Below, piece by piece: positions 25,874 through 34,846 of a stretch of 64,000 nucleotides of DNA. The notes beneath the pieces are model-generated. The model saw only the letters and a program-made list of their open reading frames with translations. It did not search any database and had not been told where the DNA came from. A program made the translations under genes and the position numbers. The DNA lies in the NCBI RefSeq assembly GCF_000214475.1, contig NZ_AFII01000002.1, positions 682,001-746,000 of the forward strand, written 5' to 3'. The stretch is from Parvimonas sp. oral taxon 110 str. F0139. Its GTDB lineage: Bacteria > Bacillota > Clostridia > Tissierellales > Peptoniphilaceae. How positions within the stretch are numbered: position 1 is the stretch's first letter; each line of letters begins with the position of its first letter.

Positions 25874-26230
25874 TTATTTTTTAAGTAAAACATTCCAGTC
25901 GTTTTCTTTAAAACCGATAAGGAAAATTTTATTTTCTTCATCAATTAAAACAGGTCTTTTAATAAGAGAACCATCTTTTACCAATAATTTAATGGCTTCA
26001 TCAACTGAAAGATCATCAAAGTTTTCTTTTAATTTTAAATCTCTATAAGTTTTACCACTCGTATTGAAAAGTCTCTTTAATCCCATACTACCTTGAACAG
26101 CCTTTATTTGAGCCTTAGTAGGAGTTTCTTCTTTAAGGCTTATTTCCTTAAAATCAATTCCGTTTTCCTTTAAGAATTTTTTTGCTCTTTTACAAGTTGT
26201 GCAATTTGGATATTCGAAAAAAAGTTTCAC
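25874..26230 (-). CDS. ArsC/Spx-family thioredoxin-fold protein
   Basis: A 118-residue protein with the N-terminal CTTCKRAKKFL redox-type CXXC motif, then KEETPTKAQIK and a C-terminal RPVLIDEENKIFLIGFKENDW. The thioredoxin-like ArsC fold is shared by Spx/MgsR regulators and YffB-like proteins. The RPVLI motif and unlinked context do not separate a regulator from a reductase. GTG 26230 with GGGAGG seven bases upstream is the best start; an ATG at 26245 precedes that site. No arsenic genes are nearby. Confidence 0.82.
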   Translation of the reverse strand: MKLFFEYPNCTTCKRAKKFLKENGIDFKEISLKEETPTKAQIKAVQGSMGLKRLFNTSGKTYRDLKLKENFDDLSVDEAIKLLVKDGSLIKRPVLIDEENKIFLIGFKENDWNVLLKK

Positions 26231-26559
26231 TATAACACCTCCCATTATACTTGATTATTATATATTAACCAAAGTTTTATTAAAATGTAAATTGTCCATT
26301 TTGACAGACTTATACATATTTATAAACTTTACATCTTATAACAACATACCCATTTTATTACAATAACCTTAAATTAAGTTAAAAAGAAATAATTATAAAA
26401 TATAAAAAATGTTGTTTAAGAAAAAACGTTAAACTATATCCTTTTATAGAATAATTTAGCAACGATTTAATTCTAACATTTATTTTAAATAAAATCAACA
26501 AAGAGTTAAAGTAAATAAAGAAAAAACTAAAAAAATTAGCAAAAATGTATTAAAAGGTA
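26231..26559. other. AT-rich intergenic region, nothing recognised
   Basis: A divergent spacer between the ArsC-like gene and the PadR operon. It is very AT-rich, with no open frame, RNA gene or copy of either dispersed repeat seen. Confidence 0.5.
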
Positions 26560-26588
26560 TTGTGTAATATATAGTAGTGTGGTATGAT
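26560..26588 (+). promoter_or_regulatory. Promoter of the PadR operon
   Basis: TTGTGT, 17 bp, TATGAT. The following AT-alternating stretch (GATATATATAAG) could bind the PadR protein for autoregulation, but no clear dyad operator is identified. Confidence 0.55.
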
Positions 26589-26663
26589 ATATATAAGATA
26601 ATATAAAGATAGTAAAACGAATAAATTTCGATATAGAATAAACAACCAATAAAGGAGGTAAAA

Positions 26664-26987
26664 ATGGATACTCAATTTAAAAAGGGTCTGTTGGATCTCT
26701 GTGTTTTAAGCTTTCTAATGGATAAAGATATGTATGGATATGAAATTGTTCAAAACATTTCAAAATCCATTGAAGTAAGCGAGGGCACCATATATCCAAT
26801 TCTCAGGCGACTAAGTAAAGAGGGTTTTTTTGAAACTTATATAGTTGAGTCAAACGAAGGCCCTGCACGAAAATACTACAGAATTACTGTTTCTGGAACG
26901 GAACATTATAAAAATCAAGTAGAATCATGGGAAAAACTAAAAACTGGTATGGACAGTATTTTGAAAAGAGGTGAAAAAGATGAATAA
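26664..26987 (+). CDS. PadR-family transcriptional regulator
   Basis: A 107-residue winged-helix protein of the short PadR subfamily: KGLLDLCVLSFLMDKDMYGYEIVQ at the N-terminus, SEGTIYPILRRLSKEGFFET as the recognition helix and wing, then RKYYRITVSGTEHY. Such regulators usually sit upstream of a DUF1700 membrane gene, as here, and control that operon. The DUF1700 start codon overlaps its 3' end by 8 bp, so translation is coupled. The ribosome site is AAAGGAGGT. Confidence 0.93.
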   Translation: MDTQFKKGLLDLCVLSFLMDKDMYGYEIVQNISKSIEVSEGTIYPILRRLSKEGFFETYIVESNEGPARKYYRITVSGTEHYKNQVESWEKLKTGMDSILKRGEKDE

Positions 26988-27968
26988 GGCTGATTACTTA
27001 GATGTATTAAAGGATTATCTTTTACAATATTACTCAGAAGAGGAAAGTTTAGATATTTTAAGAGACTATGAAGAGTATTTTTTAAATGCTAAATTAGATG
27101 GGAAAAATGAGCAAGATATAATTTTAGAGCTTGGCTCTCCTAAAATAATAGTTCAAGAACTTAGAGCTGAAGATAGAAATATTTCAAAAAAGAAGGATTT
27201 TTTACAAACTTAACTAGAAAATTCGATAATTGGTTTGAAAAAGGGCTTTCAGAAAAGAGCTCAAGAGGAGAAATCGAAATAATGGAGAATAAATGTGATA
27301 AATTCGTAGAAAAATATGGAATTTTTGCATTTATGTTCCTAGCTATTTTTTCTGTAATAGAGCTAGTTCTAGGATTTAGATTTTTAGTTGCTCTTACAGA
27401 AATGCTAGGAATATATATCATCTCAATGTCATTCTTGGTTAGAACAAATAAAGGTATTCAAACGAAGGCAGGGAAGTTTCTAACATTAGTAAATATTTTA
27501 ATTATGCTATTCTACTTTGCCTTAGCTTTTGCAGGAAGTAGTAACATTTTGGATATGGGATTTAGTTTAGCTTTAATTATGGCTATTCTAAACCTTGTTT
27601 TGATCTTCATCTTATCAAAAGGAATGTTTTTCCTTATAATTATTTCACTATTCTTTGCAATAGTCCTAATAATTCTAAGTGGAATATGGTTTTTCTTTGT
27701 AGGGATAACTTTGTTTGGAGTAGGACTTGCAATTTTCTTAACTCCATACACTCTTTCTGCATTATCATCACTTTCACTCAACATCTTTTGGATAGTATTT
27801 CCGATAATGCTTGCGATAGGACTTTTCATAGCTATGAGTATCTTGATAAAATATTATTCTCTAGCTATATATAGATTAGTTTTAAAATATAATGACTGGA
27901 TTAAAATAAAATTTATGTACTCAAGAGTTTATGGACAAAAAACAAAGGAGGACGAATATGAAAGGTAA
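26980..27968 (+). pseudogene. DUF1700 membrane protein, frameshifted
   Basis: The N-terminal cytosolic DUF1700 region (MNKADYLDVLKDYL, EEESLDILRDYEEYF, ELGSPKIIVQEL) stops at 27213. The next frame, readable from about 27198 as FFTNLTRKFDNWFEKG, carries about six membrane segments to 27968. The shift is at T6, 27198-27203; a seventh T restores 329 residues. Family proteins couple to PadR regulators and resemble parts of envelope-stress systems. The membrane part alone could start at ATG 27282. It may be a true break, a switch or a base-call error. Confidence 0.8.
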
Positions 27969-29028
27969 ATATTTTAAAATAAAAGTATTGGCTCTAGTTT
28001 CTTTTTGTTTAATTGCCGTTGGTTTTACAGGCTCTTACAAAATGCTTTGTGAAGTTCAAAGAAGAGCGGATGAAGAAATTGAGAAAAAATTAACTTACAG
28101 CTCAAAAGAAATCTTAAAAACTGAAAAAGAAATAAAATATATAGATTTAAGCAAATATGAGGGTTACAATGTTGAAATAAAGAAAAGTCAAGATGAATAC
28201 AATCGTATAACAGTAACCTATAAAGATAAATATTTTGATAATGAAGCAAACTTTGATGAAAAAAATAATAATAAAATTGATGTCATAACGAAAAGAATAG
28301 ATGACGAAAAAAGTTCAAGCTTTAACTATGTAACAAAAATGATTAACAACTCTGTAATTTATAATAAACTTTCATATTCTCTCATAAGCCCTTCTAAGAA
28401 AGAAGATAAAACAAAAATAGTTATTGAGGTCAAAAATCCTATTGAAATTATGGGAACAGTAAATGGAAGTGAAAATAATGAATTATTAAAAAAAGAGTTA
28501 ACTTACAGTGCCTATGATAAAAATTTATTTTCTGGAAGTCCTATTAAGAACATGCTTAATCAATTTAATGAATTCACTATTAAAGACGTAAATGACGAAA
28601 TAATTGAAATTCCAAAGATGAACTTAAAAACATTGAATTATACTACTACAAATATTGAAAAATTACTTATATCAGGAGATAAGAGTTATTACGATGTGGA
28701 GTATGATGATTTGCCAATAGTCAATATAGATACAAAAAATGTCAAAGACTTTGTAGAAGTAGATATAAATTCATTGACAACAGATTTAAATATTACTGGT
28801 GCAAAAAAAGTTATTCTTGAAGGAATGCCAAGATTTGGAGAAATTGTAGTTAAATATAAGATTAATGGAGAAGAAAAAAGTTTTGTAATAAATGAATCAA
28901 AGCAAAATGAAAAAACTACAAGAAAAGTAATAAATATTGAAAGTGATAAAATATTTAGAACTTCACTGGATAACTCTCTAATTAAAGGTAAATTAGATAA
29001 AATATCAGACTTAAAAGAAATTAAATAG
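27958..29028 (+). CDS. Membrane-anchored protein of unknown function, PadR operon
   Basis: A 356-residue protein from ATG 27958, which has AAGGAGG upstream. The ATG at 27931 lies before that site and is rejected. One N-terminal membrane segment (about 7-27) precedes an extracytoplasmic domain rich in beta-type segments (for example YNVEIKKSQDEYNRITVTYKDKYF). The position after DUF1700 is often taken by DUF4097-type adhesin-like proteins, but similarity by eye is weak, so no family is assigned. Its start overlaps the previous stop by 11 bp, which makes it the third gene of the operon. Confidence 0.75.
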   Translation: MKGKYFKIKVLALVSFCLIAVGFTGSYKMLCEVQRRADEEIEKKLTYSSKEILKTEKEIKYIDLSKYEGYNVEIKKSQDEYNRITVTYKDKYFDNEANFDEKNNNKIDVITKRIDDEKSSSFNYVTKMINNSVIYNKLSYSLISPSKKEDKTKIVIEVKNPIEIMGTVNGSENNELLKKELTYSAYDKNLFSGSPIKNMLNQFNEFTIKDVNDEIIEIPKMNLKTLNYTTTNIEKLLISGDKSYYDVEYDDLPIVNIDTKNVKDFVEVDINSLTTDLNITGAKKVILEGMPRFGEIVVKYKINGEEKSFVINESKQNEKTTRKVINIESDKIFRTSLDNSLIKGKLDKISDLKEIK

Positions 29029-29031
29029 AAA

Positions 29032-29091
29032 AGAACTCCATCCTTCCACGATGATTCGCAACGGTAGGCATCTGGAAAGGTTGTAGTTTTA
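29032..29091 (-). repeat. Dispersed palindromic repeat, copy 6 (degenerate)
   Basis: AGAACTCCATCCTTCCACGATG is recognisable, but the hairpin core and CCCGGG end are mutated (ATTCGCAACGG, CATCTGG). It begins 4 bp after a stop codon. Confidence 0.65.
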
Positions 29092-29092
29092 C

Positions 29093-29128
29093 AAAAAATG
29101 CAGATTATTAACTTAATCTGCATTTTTT
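29093..29128 (+). terminator. Terminator of the PadR operon
   Basis: AAAAAATGCAGATTA and TAATCTGCATTTTTT form a 15-bp palindrome around TTAACT. Confidence 0.92.
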
Positions 29129-29226
29129 AATAGACTTCGTAAGCGAACTTCATAACAGTTTTGCTACATTATGTTTAGTTAATAAAATAAAAATAACAAA
29201 AATATACAAACTTTTTTAAAAAAGTA

Positions 29227-29255
29227 TTGTAAAAATATTTTAAATATAGTATAAT
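29227..29255 (+). promoter_or_regulatory. Promoter of the first oppA-like gene
   Basis: TTGTAA, 17 bp, TATAAT inside TATAGTATAATATGATAAAGTT. The same block precedes the second copy at 31507. A leader of about 145 nt follows. Confidence 0.65.
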
Positions 29256-29408
29256 ATGATAAAGTTATATAGAGATAGGGAAAAGATTTTAAGATAGTAA
29301 TCTTAATTATAATCTTTTGTATAACAAGATTAGCGAAAAATTATTAACAAAATACTCGCTAAATTTAAGACATATACGTCTAAAAAATACATAAAGGGGG
29401 ATTTTAGT

Positions 29409-31172
29409 ATGAAAAAATTATCCAAAATTGTTGCTCTATGTTTAGCAACCACATTTTTATTATCTGCATGTGGCGGTAAGACTGGCAATAAAGAAAAAGC
29501 AAAAGATGTTGGTGTTCAAGATAAGTTAGTTATTGAAAATGAAGGAACACCAGTTGAGAATGCAACACTTAAAATTGCTTATGTAAGTGATTCTCCATTT
29601 ACTGGAATTTTCCATCAAGCTTTTGCAAGTGGTAACCCAGATCAAGAAATTATGGCTTACTCCACAAATGGTACATTTAAATCTGATGAAAACTACAGAT
29701 TAGTAAATGGCGGCGGTGCAGATATTGAATTTAAACCAGAAGAAAAGAAAGCTATTATAACAATACATGAAAAATATACTTGGAATGATGGTACTCCTGT
29801 TACTTCCGCAGACTTCTTAGAATACTATAAAATCATAGCTCATAAAGACTATACAGGTGTTCGTTTTGATGATGATATGAGAAATGTAGTTGGTATAGAA
29901 GAATATAATAAAGGTGAAAGCAAGGAAATTTCAGGTTTTAAAACTTTGAGTGATAAGAAATTTGAAATTCACTTTAAAAAATTCAATCCTGGTATACTTT
30001 GGGGTGGTGGAATTCCTTTTGAACCAGTTCCAAGTCATAAGTTAAAAGACATTCCTGTTAAGGAACAAGAAGCGCATGACATCACTAGAAAGAACCCATT
30101 GTCTCCTGGACCTTACTATATCAAAGAAATAGTCCCAGGACAACAAGTTGTTTTTGAAGCTAACCCATATTACTACAAGGGTCAACCAAAGGTTAAAAAA
30201 GTTATATGGAAAATTGTTCCATCAGCTCAAATCGTTGCTGCACTACAATCAGGTGAATATGATTTAACTGTTAGTTTGAATGCTGACCTTTATAGTAAAG
30301 TAAGTGCATTAAAGAATGTTCAAATTGGTGTACAAGATGACTTATCTTATACTTACATTGGATTTAAACTTGGTAAATGGGATAATGAAAAGAAAGAAGT
30401 TGTAACAGATCCTAATGCTAAGATGGCAGATGTAAAATTACGTCAAGCTATGGCTTATGCAATTGACAATGATGCAGTTGGTGAAAAATTCTATCAAGGT
30501 CTAAGAAGAAATGCAACTCAACTTATGATTCCTGCATTTAAAGAATACTATGATGATTCATTAAAAGGTTATACTTACGATTTAGAAAAAGCTAAGAAAC
30601 TTCTTGATGAAGCTGGTTACAAAGATACAAACAATGACGGAATTAGAGAAGATAAAAATGGTAAACCATTTAAGATTAAATTCGCTTCAATGTCAGGTGG
30701 AGCTACAGCTGAACCTATAGCTAACTACTATATCCAACAATGGAAATCAATCGGTTTAGATGTTGAACTTACTAATGGAAGACTTATAGAATTTAACTCA
30801 TTCTATGAAAAAGTTCAAGCCGATGACCCTGAAATTGATATTTATCAAGCTGCTTGGGGAACTGGATCAAATCCTAACCCTACAGGTCTTTACGGAAGAA
30901 AAGCTCAATATAACTTCTCAAGATTTGCAACTCCTGAATTAGATGCAATATTTGATAAGATTAACTCTTATGAAGCAGTTGATAAAGAATACAGAGCAAA
31001 AGCATACAAGGAATTTGCAAATTATATGTTTGAAAATATACCAGTTGTTCCTACTCTATTTAGAAAATCTATAGTTGCTGTAAATAACAGAGTTAAGAAA
31101 TGGGATACAACTCCGGGTACTACTTTTAGTATTTCTGATGTTGAATTAACAGCACCTGAACCTATAAAATAA
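29409..31172 (+). CDS. Oligopeptide ABC transporter substrate-binding lipoprotein (copy 1)
   Basis: A family 5 extracytoplasmic solute-binding protein of 587 residues. The signal peptide MKKLSKIVALCLATTFLLSAC has its lipobox Cys at 21. Family features are WNDGTPVTSADFLEYYK near the N-terminal third, NPLSPGPYYIKEIVPGQQVVFEANPYY, MADVKLRQAMAYAIDN and the C-terminal YANYM-type helix. It captures peptides outside the membrane for an Opp permease/ATPase set that is not in this window. The ribosome site AAAGGGGG is strong. It lies 0.5 kb from a nearly identical second copy, each with its own promoter and terminator. Confidence 0.93.
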   Translation: MKKLSKIVALCLATTFLLSACGGKTGNKEKAKDVGVQDKLVIENEGTPVENATLKIAYVSDSPFTGIFHQAFASGNPDQEIMAYSTNGTFKSDENYRLVNGGGADIEFKPEEKKAIITIHEKYTWNDGTPVTSADFLEYYKIIAHKDYTGVRFDDDMRNVVGIEEYNKGESKEISGFKTLSDKKFEIHFKKFNPGILWGGGIPFEPVPSHKLKDIPVKEQEAHDITRKNPLSPGPYYIKEIVPGQQVVFEANPYYYKGQPKVKKVIWKIVPSAQIVAALQSGEYDLTVSLNADLYSKVSALKNVQIGVQDDLSYTYIGFKLGKWDNEKKEVVTDPNAKMADVKLRQAMAYAIDNDAVGEKFYQGLRRNATQLMIPAFKEYYDDSLKGYTYDLEKAKKLLDEAGYKDTNNDGIREDKNGKPFKIKFASMSGGATAEPIANYYIQQWKSIGLDVELTNGRLIEFNSFYEKVQADDPEIDIYQAAWGTGSNPNPTGLYGRKAQYNFSRFATPELDAIFDKINSYEAVDKEYRAKAYKEFANYMFENIPVVPTLFRKSIVAVNNRVKKWDTTPGTTFSISDVELTAPEPIK

Positions 31173-31189
31173 TATTTAAATATTTGTAT

Positions 31190-31223
31190 AAAGTGTCAAT
31201 GAGAAATCATTGGCACTTTTTTT
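31190..31223 (+). terminator. Terminator of oppA-like copy 1
   Basis: AAAGTGTCAATGA and TCATTGGCACTTT around GAAA, then T7. Confidence 0.9.
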
Positions 31224-31483
31224 GTGAAAGATCAGTTTAATAATATAAAATTTATACGAAAAATTCTATAAAAAATTATGTTTTGTTTTTTGAGTAAATT
31301 GATACGAGCAATATTGTTTGCGATGTTAACGGGATAAAATTTTAAAGTCGAAGAATACGTTTTTACAACAAAAAATTTAAAAATAAAATTTATAAAAAAT
31401 CTATTTTTATTAGATATTTACTCTAATTTGTTCAATAATTAAACTAAAAATTTAAAAAAACTACAATTTATGCTAAAAAACTA
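31224..31483. other. AT-rich spacer between the oppA-like copies
   Basis: About 260 bp with no gene, repeat unit or RNA seen. It is very rich in A and T. Confidence 0.5.
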
Positions 31484-31512
31484 TTGCAAAAAGTTTTTTT
31501 ATATAGTATAAT
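31484..31512 (+). promoter_or_regulatory. Promoter of the second oppA-like gene
   Basis: TTGCAA, 17 bp, TATAAT, in the same TATAGTATAATATGATAAAGTTA context as the first copy. Confidence 0.7.
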
Positions 31513-31535
31513 ATGATAAAGTTAAGTAGAAAAAC

Positions 31536-31640
31536 AAAGAAAAGAAGGGCAAAGCCCTTCTTAAACTTGTATTTTTATCTAACACAACGAAGTGTGCGAT
31601 TAGTAAAGTAATTAATCGTTTACTACACGATGGATAGGTC
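31536..31640 (+). promoter_or_regulatory. Hairpin-rich leader of the second oppA-like gene
   Basis: The untranslated leader contains AAGAAGGGC-AAA-GCCCTTCTT (about 31541-31562), then CACAACGAAGTGTG and TACACGATGGATAGGTCGTGTA. The copy 1 leader is different, apart from the final ACATAAAGGGGGATTT. The first hairpin has no long T-run, so a terminator is not clear. No known riboswitch was recognised. Confidence 0.4.
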
Positions 31641-31668
31641 GTGTAAATACATAAAGGGGGATTTAGAT

Positions 31669-33432
31669 ATGAAAAAATTATCAAAAATCGTTGCTCTATG
31701 TTTAGCAACATCTTTTTTATTCTCCGCGTGTGGCGGTAAGAGTGAAAAGAAAAATGAAGACAAGCAAGTAGGGGTTCAAGACAATTTACTTATTGAAAAT
31801 GAAGGAACTCCAGTAGAAGATGCAACTCTTAAGATTGCATACATCAGTGACTCACCATTTACTGGTATTTTCCACCAAGCTTTTGCAAGTGGTAACCCAG
31901 ATATGGAAATTTTATCTTACTCTACAAATGGTACATTTAAAGCTGATGAAAACTACAGATTAAAAAACGGTGGCGGTGCTGATATTGAATTCAAACCTGA
32001 AGAAAGAAAAGCAATTATAACAATAAATGAAAAATATACATGGAATGACGGAACTCCAGTTACTTCCGCAGACTTCTTAGAATATTATAAAATTATAGCT
32101 CATAAAGACTATACAGGCGTTCGTTTTGACGCAGATATGAGAAACTTAGAAGGTATAGAAGAATACAACAAAGGTGAAAGTAAAGAAATCTCTGGTTTCA
32201 AAACTATTAGCGATAAGAAATTTGAATTAACATTCAAGAAATTTACTCCAAGTATCCTTTGGGGTGGTGGAATTCCTTTTGAACCAGTTCCAAGTCATAA
32301 GTTAAAAGATATTCCTATTAAGGATCAAGAAGCTCATGACATTACTAGAAAGAATCCATTATCACCTGGACCATACTATATTAAAGAAATAGTTCCAGGA
32401 CAACAAGTTGTTTTCGAAGCTAACCCTTATTACTATAAGGGTGCACCAAAGGTTAAAAAAGTTATATGGAAAATTGTTCCATCAGCACAAATCGTTGCAG
32501 CTTTACAATCTGGTGAATATGACTTAACAGTTGGATTGAACTCAGACCTTTATTCAAAAGTTAAAGACTTAAAGAATGTAAAGATTGGTGTTCAAGACGA
32601 TTTAGGATATACTTATTTAGGATTTAAACTTGGTAAATGGGATAAAGAAAAAGGAGAAGTTGTAACTGATCCTAATGCTAAAATGGCAGATGTAAAATTA
32701 CGTCAAGCAATGGGTTATGCTATTGATAACAATGCCGTTGGTGAAAAATTCTACCAAGGTTTAAGAAGAAATGCTACTCAACTTATGATTCCAGCATTCA
32801 AAGAATACTATGATGATTCATTAAAAGGTTATACTTACGATTTAGAAAAAGCTAAGAAACTTCTTGATGAAGCAGGTTACAAAGATACTAATGGTGACGG
32901 AATAAGAGAAGATAAAGAAGGTAAACCATTAAAGATTAAATTCGCATCAATGTCTGGTGGTGCTACAGCTGAACCTATAGCTAACTACTATATCCAACAA
33001 TGGAAACAAATTGGTTTAGATGTTGAACTTACTAACGGAAGACTTATAGAATTTAACTCATTCTATGATAAATTAGATGCTGATGATCCTGAAATTGATA
33101 TTTACCAAGCTGGTTGGGGAACTGGATCAAATCCTAACCCATCAGGATTCTATTCAAGAAATGCAAAATTCAACTTCTGTAGATTTGCAACTCCTGAATT
33201 AGATAAGATTTTGGAAAAAATTAATTCTTATGAATCAGTTGATAAAGATTACAGATCCAAAGCATACAAAGAATTTGCAAACTATATGTTTGAAAATGCA
33301 CCAGTTATTCCTACAATGTTCAGAAAGAACATCACTGCTGTAAATAACAGAGTTAAAAAATATGATTTAACTCCTGGTACAGACTTTGGTATAGCTGATA
33401 TTGAATTAACAGCAAAAGAACCTATTAAATAG
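31669..33432 (+). CDS. Oligopeptide ABC transporter substrate-binding lipoprotein (copy 2)
   Basis: Paralogue of copy 1 with the same 587-residue length and very high similarity throughout. The lipobox FLFSAC has its Cys at 21. ATG 31669 is chosen because AAAGGGGGA lies just upstream; an earlier ATG at 31630 lies before it. Differences cluster in the linker after the lipobox, around the WGTGSNPNP segment and at the C-terminus, which may tune peptide preference. No transporter membrane or ATPase genes are next to it. The pair probably arose by a 2.2-kb tandem duplication followed by leader divergence. Confidence 0.93.
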   Translation: MKKLSKIVALCLATSFLFSACGGKSEKKNEDKQVGVQDNLLIENEGTPVEDATLKIAYISDSPFTGIFHQAFASGNPDMEILSYSTNGTFKADENYRLKNGGGADIEFKPEERKAIITINEKYTWNDGTPVTSADFLEYYKIIAHKDYTGVRFDADMRNLEGIEEYNKGESKEISGFKTISDKKFELTFKKFTPSILWGGGIPFEPVPSHKLKDIPIKDQEAHDITRKNPLSPGPYYIKEIVPGQQVVFEANPYYYKGAPKVKKVIWKIVPSAQIVAALQSGEYDLTVGLNSDLYSKVKDLKNVKIGVQDDLGYTYLGFKLGKWDKEKGEVVTDPNAKMADVKLRQAMGYAIDNNAVGEKFYQGLRRNATQLMIPAFKEYYDDSLKGYTYDLEKAKKLLDEAGYKDTNGDGIREDKEGKPLKIKFASMSGGATAEPIANYYIQQWKQIGLDVELTNGRLIEFNSFYDKLDADDPEIDIYQAGWGTGSNPNPSGFYSRNAKFNFCRFATPELDKILEKINSYESVDKDYRSKAYKEFANYMFENAPVIPTMFRKNITAVNNRVKKYDLTPGTDFGIADIELTAKEPIK

Positions 33433-33449
33433 GAATTAAAAGAAAAATA

Positions 33450-33477
33450 AAGAGACCACTTTTGTGGTTTCTTTTTT
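33450..33477 (+). terminator. Terminator of oppA-like copy 2
   Basis: AGAGACCAC-TTTT-GTGGTTTCT, then T6. Confidence 0.85.
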
Positions 33478-33545
33478 ATTGCGAAGCAACAAGGTTCCCG
33501 GGCACCCACCTGATGCGAAGCATCGTGGAAGGGTGGGGTTCTTAT
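33477..33545 (+). repeat. Dispersed palindromic repeat, copy 7
   Basis: A well-preserved unit (GCAACAAGGTTCCCGGGC, GATGC-GAA-GCATC, GGGTGGGGTTCTTATT) directly after the oppA terminator. Confidence 0.9.
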
Positions 33546-33605
33546 TGTGAAATAACAAGGCTCTTGAAATTACGTCCGATGTAAATCGTCGTAGAAGAGA
33601 GTCTT
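33543..33605 (+). repeat. Dispersed palindromic repeat, copy 8 (degenerate)
   Basis: AATAACAAGGCTCTTGAAATTA, CCGATGTAAATCGTCG and GAGAGTCTTAAG keep the register of the unit but have lost much of the GC-rich stem. It is in tandem with copy 7. Confidence 0.7.
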
Positions 33606-33639
33606 AAGTTTTTTAAAAAATTTAAATAAAAATATCATT

Positions 33640-34010
33640 AAATTTCCATAAAAAAAGAATTATGATGCAATTCAAATGAATATCTTTAAATTAAAAAAGA
33701 TAAATTTGATACATCATAATTCTTAAGGAAAATTTATTAAAAAGAAAATTATGCTATTTTCATTTTAAAAAGTAAAGTTTGATTAAAATTAAATTTACTT
33801 AAAATTGTAAACTTAATTTTAATCAAATATATTACTTGTTATTTAAATGCCTTAGCCTAAAAAAATTATCAAAAAGGGCTATGGCTAAATAGGCTTTTAG
33901 CCTAAGTTCATATTCTCCATTTTGTTTTTGGGGATTATTAGGAGATTATGATGAATTAGATTTGCTTAAAAGTAAATCTAATCTTAAAAAATATTTATTT
34001 CTTTTGGATA
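33640..34010. repeat. AT-rich hairpin repeat array (second site)
   Basis: A non-coding stretch of the same style as 17633-18197. Units seen are CATAAAAAAAGAATTATG with CATCATAATTCTT, TTTGATTAAAATTAA paired with TTAATTTTAATCAAA, GCCTTAGCC with GGCTAAATAGGC, and TAGATTTGCTTAAAAGTAAATCTA. Each can fold on itself. No open frame is present before the gene at 34158. Confidence 0.65.
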
Positions 34011-34157
34011 GGATATATATATTTTGCCATAGAAACCTTAAATAAAATTTAAAAAATAAAAGTTTTAAAAAATTTTTTAAATCCCTAAAAGTATGATACA
34101 ATTAATATATATAAAATAAAAAGATAATTATAATATAAAAATATAAGGGGTGGTTGT

Positions 34158-34846
34158 ATGATAGGGATTATAAGTGCTCTTGATGAAGAGCTAATGGAAA
34201 TTATAGATAAAATTGAAACAAAAAAGTAAGGAGAGGCTGTTTTACTTTTTATCTAGCAAATATTTCTAATAAGGAAGTTGTACTTGGGATTTGTGGTGTT
34301 GGAAAAGTAAATTCTGCAATTTATACTCAAAGTATGATAGACAACTTTTCTCCTGAGATTATTATAAATATAGGAGTCGCTGGTTCAACTGACAATGATG
34401 TAAAAATAGGCGACTTGGTTATAGGTACAGAATATTTTTATCACGATTTTGACTGCACAGAAGCAGGCTATGTAATGGGACAAATTCCTGCACTTCGTGA
34501 TGTTAAATTTATTGCTGATAAAAAATTAGTGGATATTTCTTATGAAAAGGCGAAAAAAGTTTTACCTGAAGATAGAATTTTTAAAGGAATTATAGCGACA
34601 GGAGATGTTTTTGTAGCTAAAAAAGAAATTAAAGACAGAATAAAAACAAATTTTAACTCTCTTTGTTGTGAAATGGAAAGTTGCTCCATTGTGCATACTT
34701 GTCATTTGAATAATGTTAGGTATTTGGCTCTACGTTCAATATCCGACAATGCAAATGAAGAGGCGGATTGTGATTTTGAAACCTTTGTTTTAGAGTCAGC
34801 AAAAGTTGTTAAGAGTATTATTTTAGATATTATAGAGGAAATATAA
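34158..34846 (+). pseudogene. mtnN: MTA/SAH nucleosidase, frameshifted
   Basis: Would cleave adenine from methylthioadenosine and S-adenosylhomocysteine. The first 23 codons (MIGIISALDEELMEIIDKIE) end in TAA at 34229. The reading continues in another frame as RRGCFTFYLANIS, GICGVGKVNSA, INIGVAGSTDNDVKIGDLVIG, CCEMES and SISDNA; this last motif holds the catalytic Asp. One more A in the A6 run at 34220-34225 gives a normal 229-residue enzyme. The downstream part alone, from ATG 34334, would lack the N-terminal strand. The following ABC gene starts directly after the stop codon. Confidence 0.85.

Noticed and set aside
26301..26326. TTGACA followed by TATAAA in the spacer before the PadR operon
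   Set aside because: The spacing is only 14 bp and no gene follows closely; not a credible promoter.
31536..31640. Riboswitch or T-box before oppA copy 2
   Set aside because: Hairpins are clear, but no conserved aptamer motif of a known class is present.
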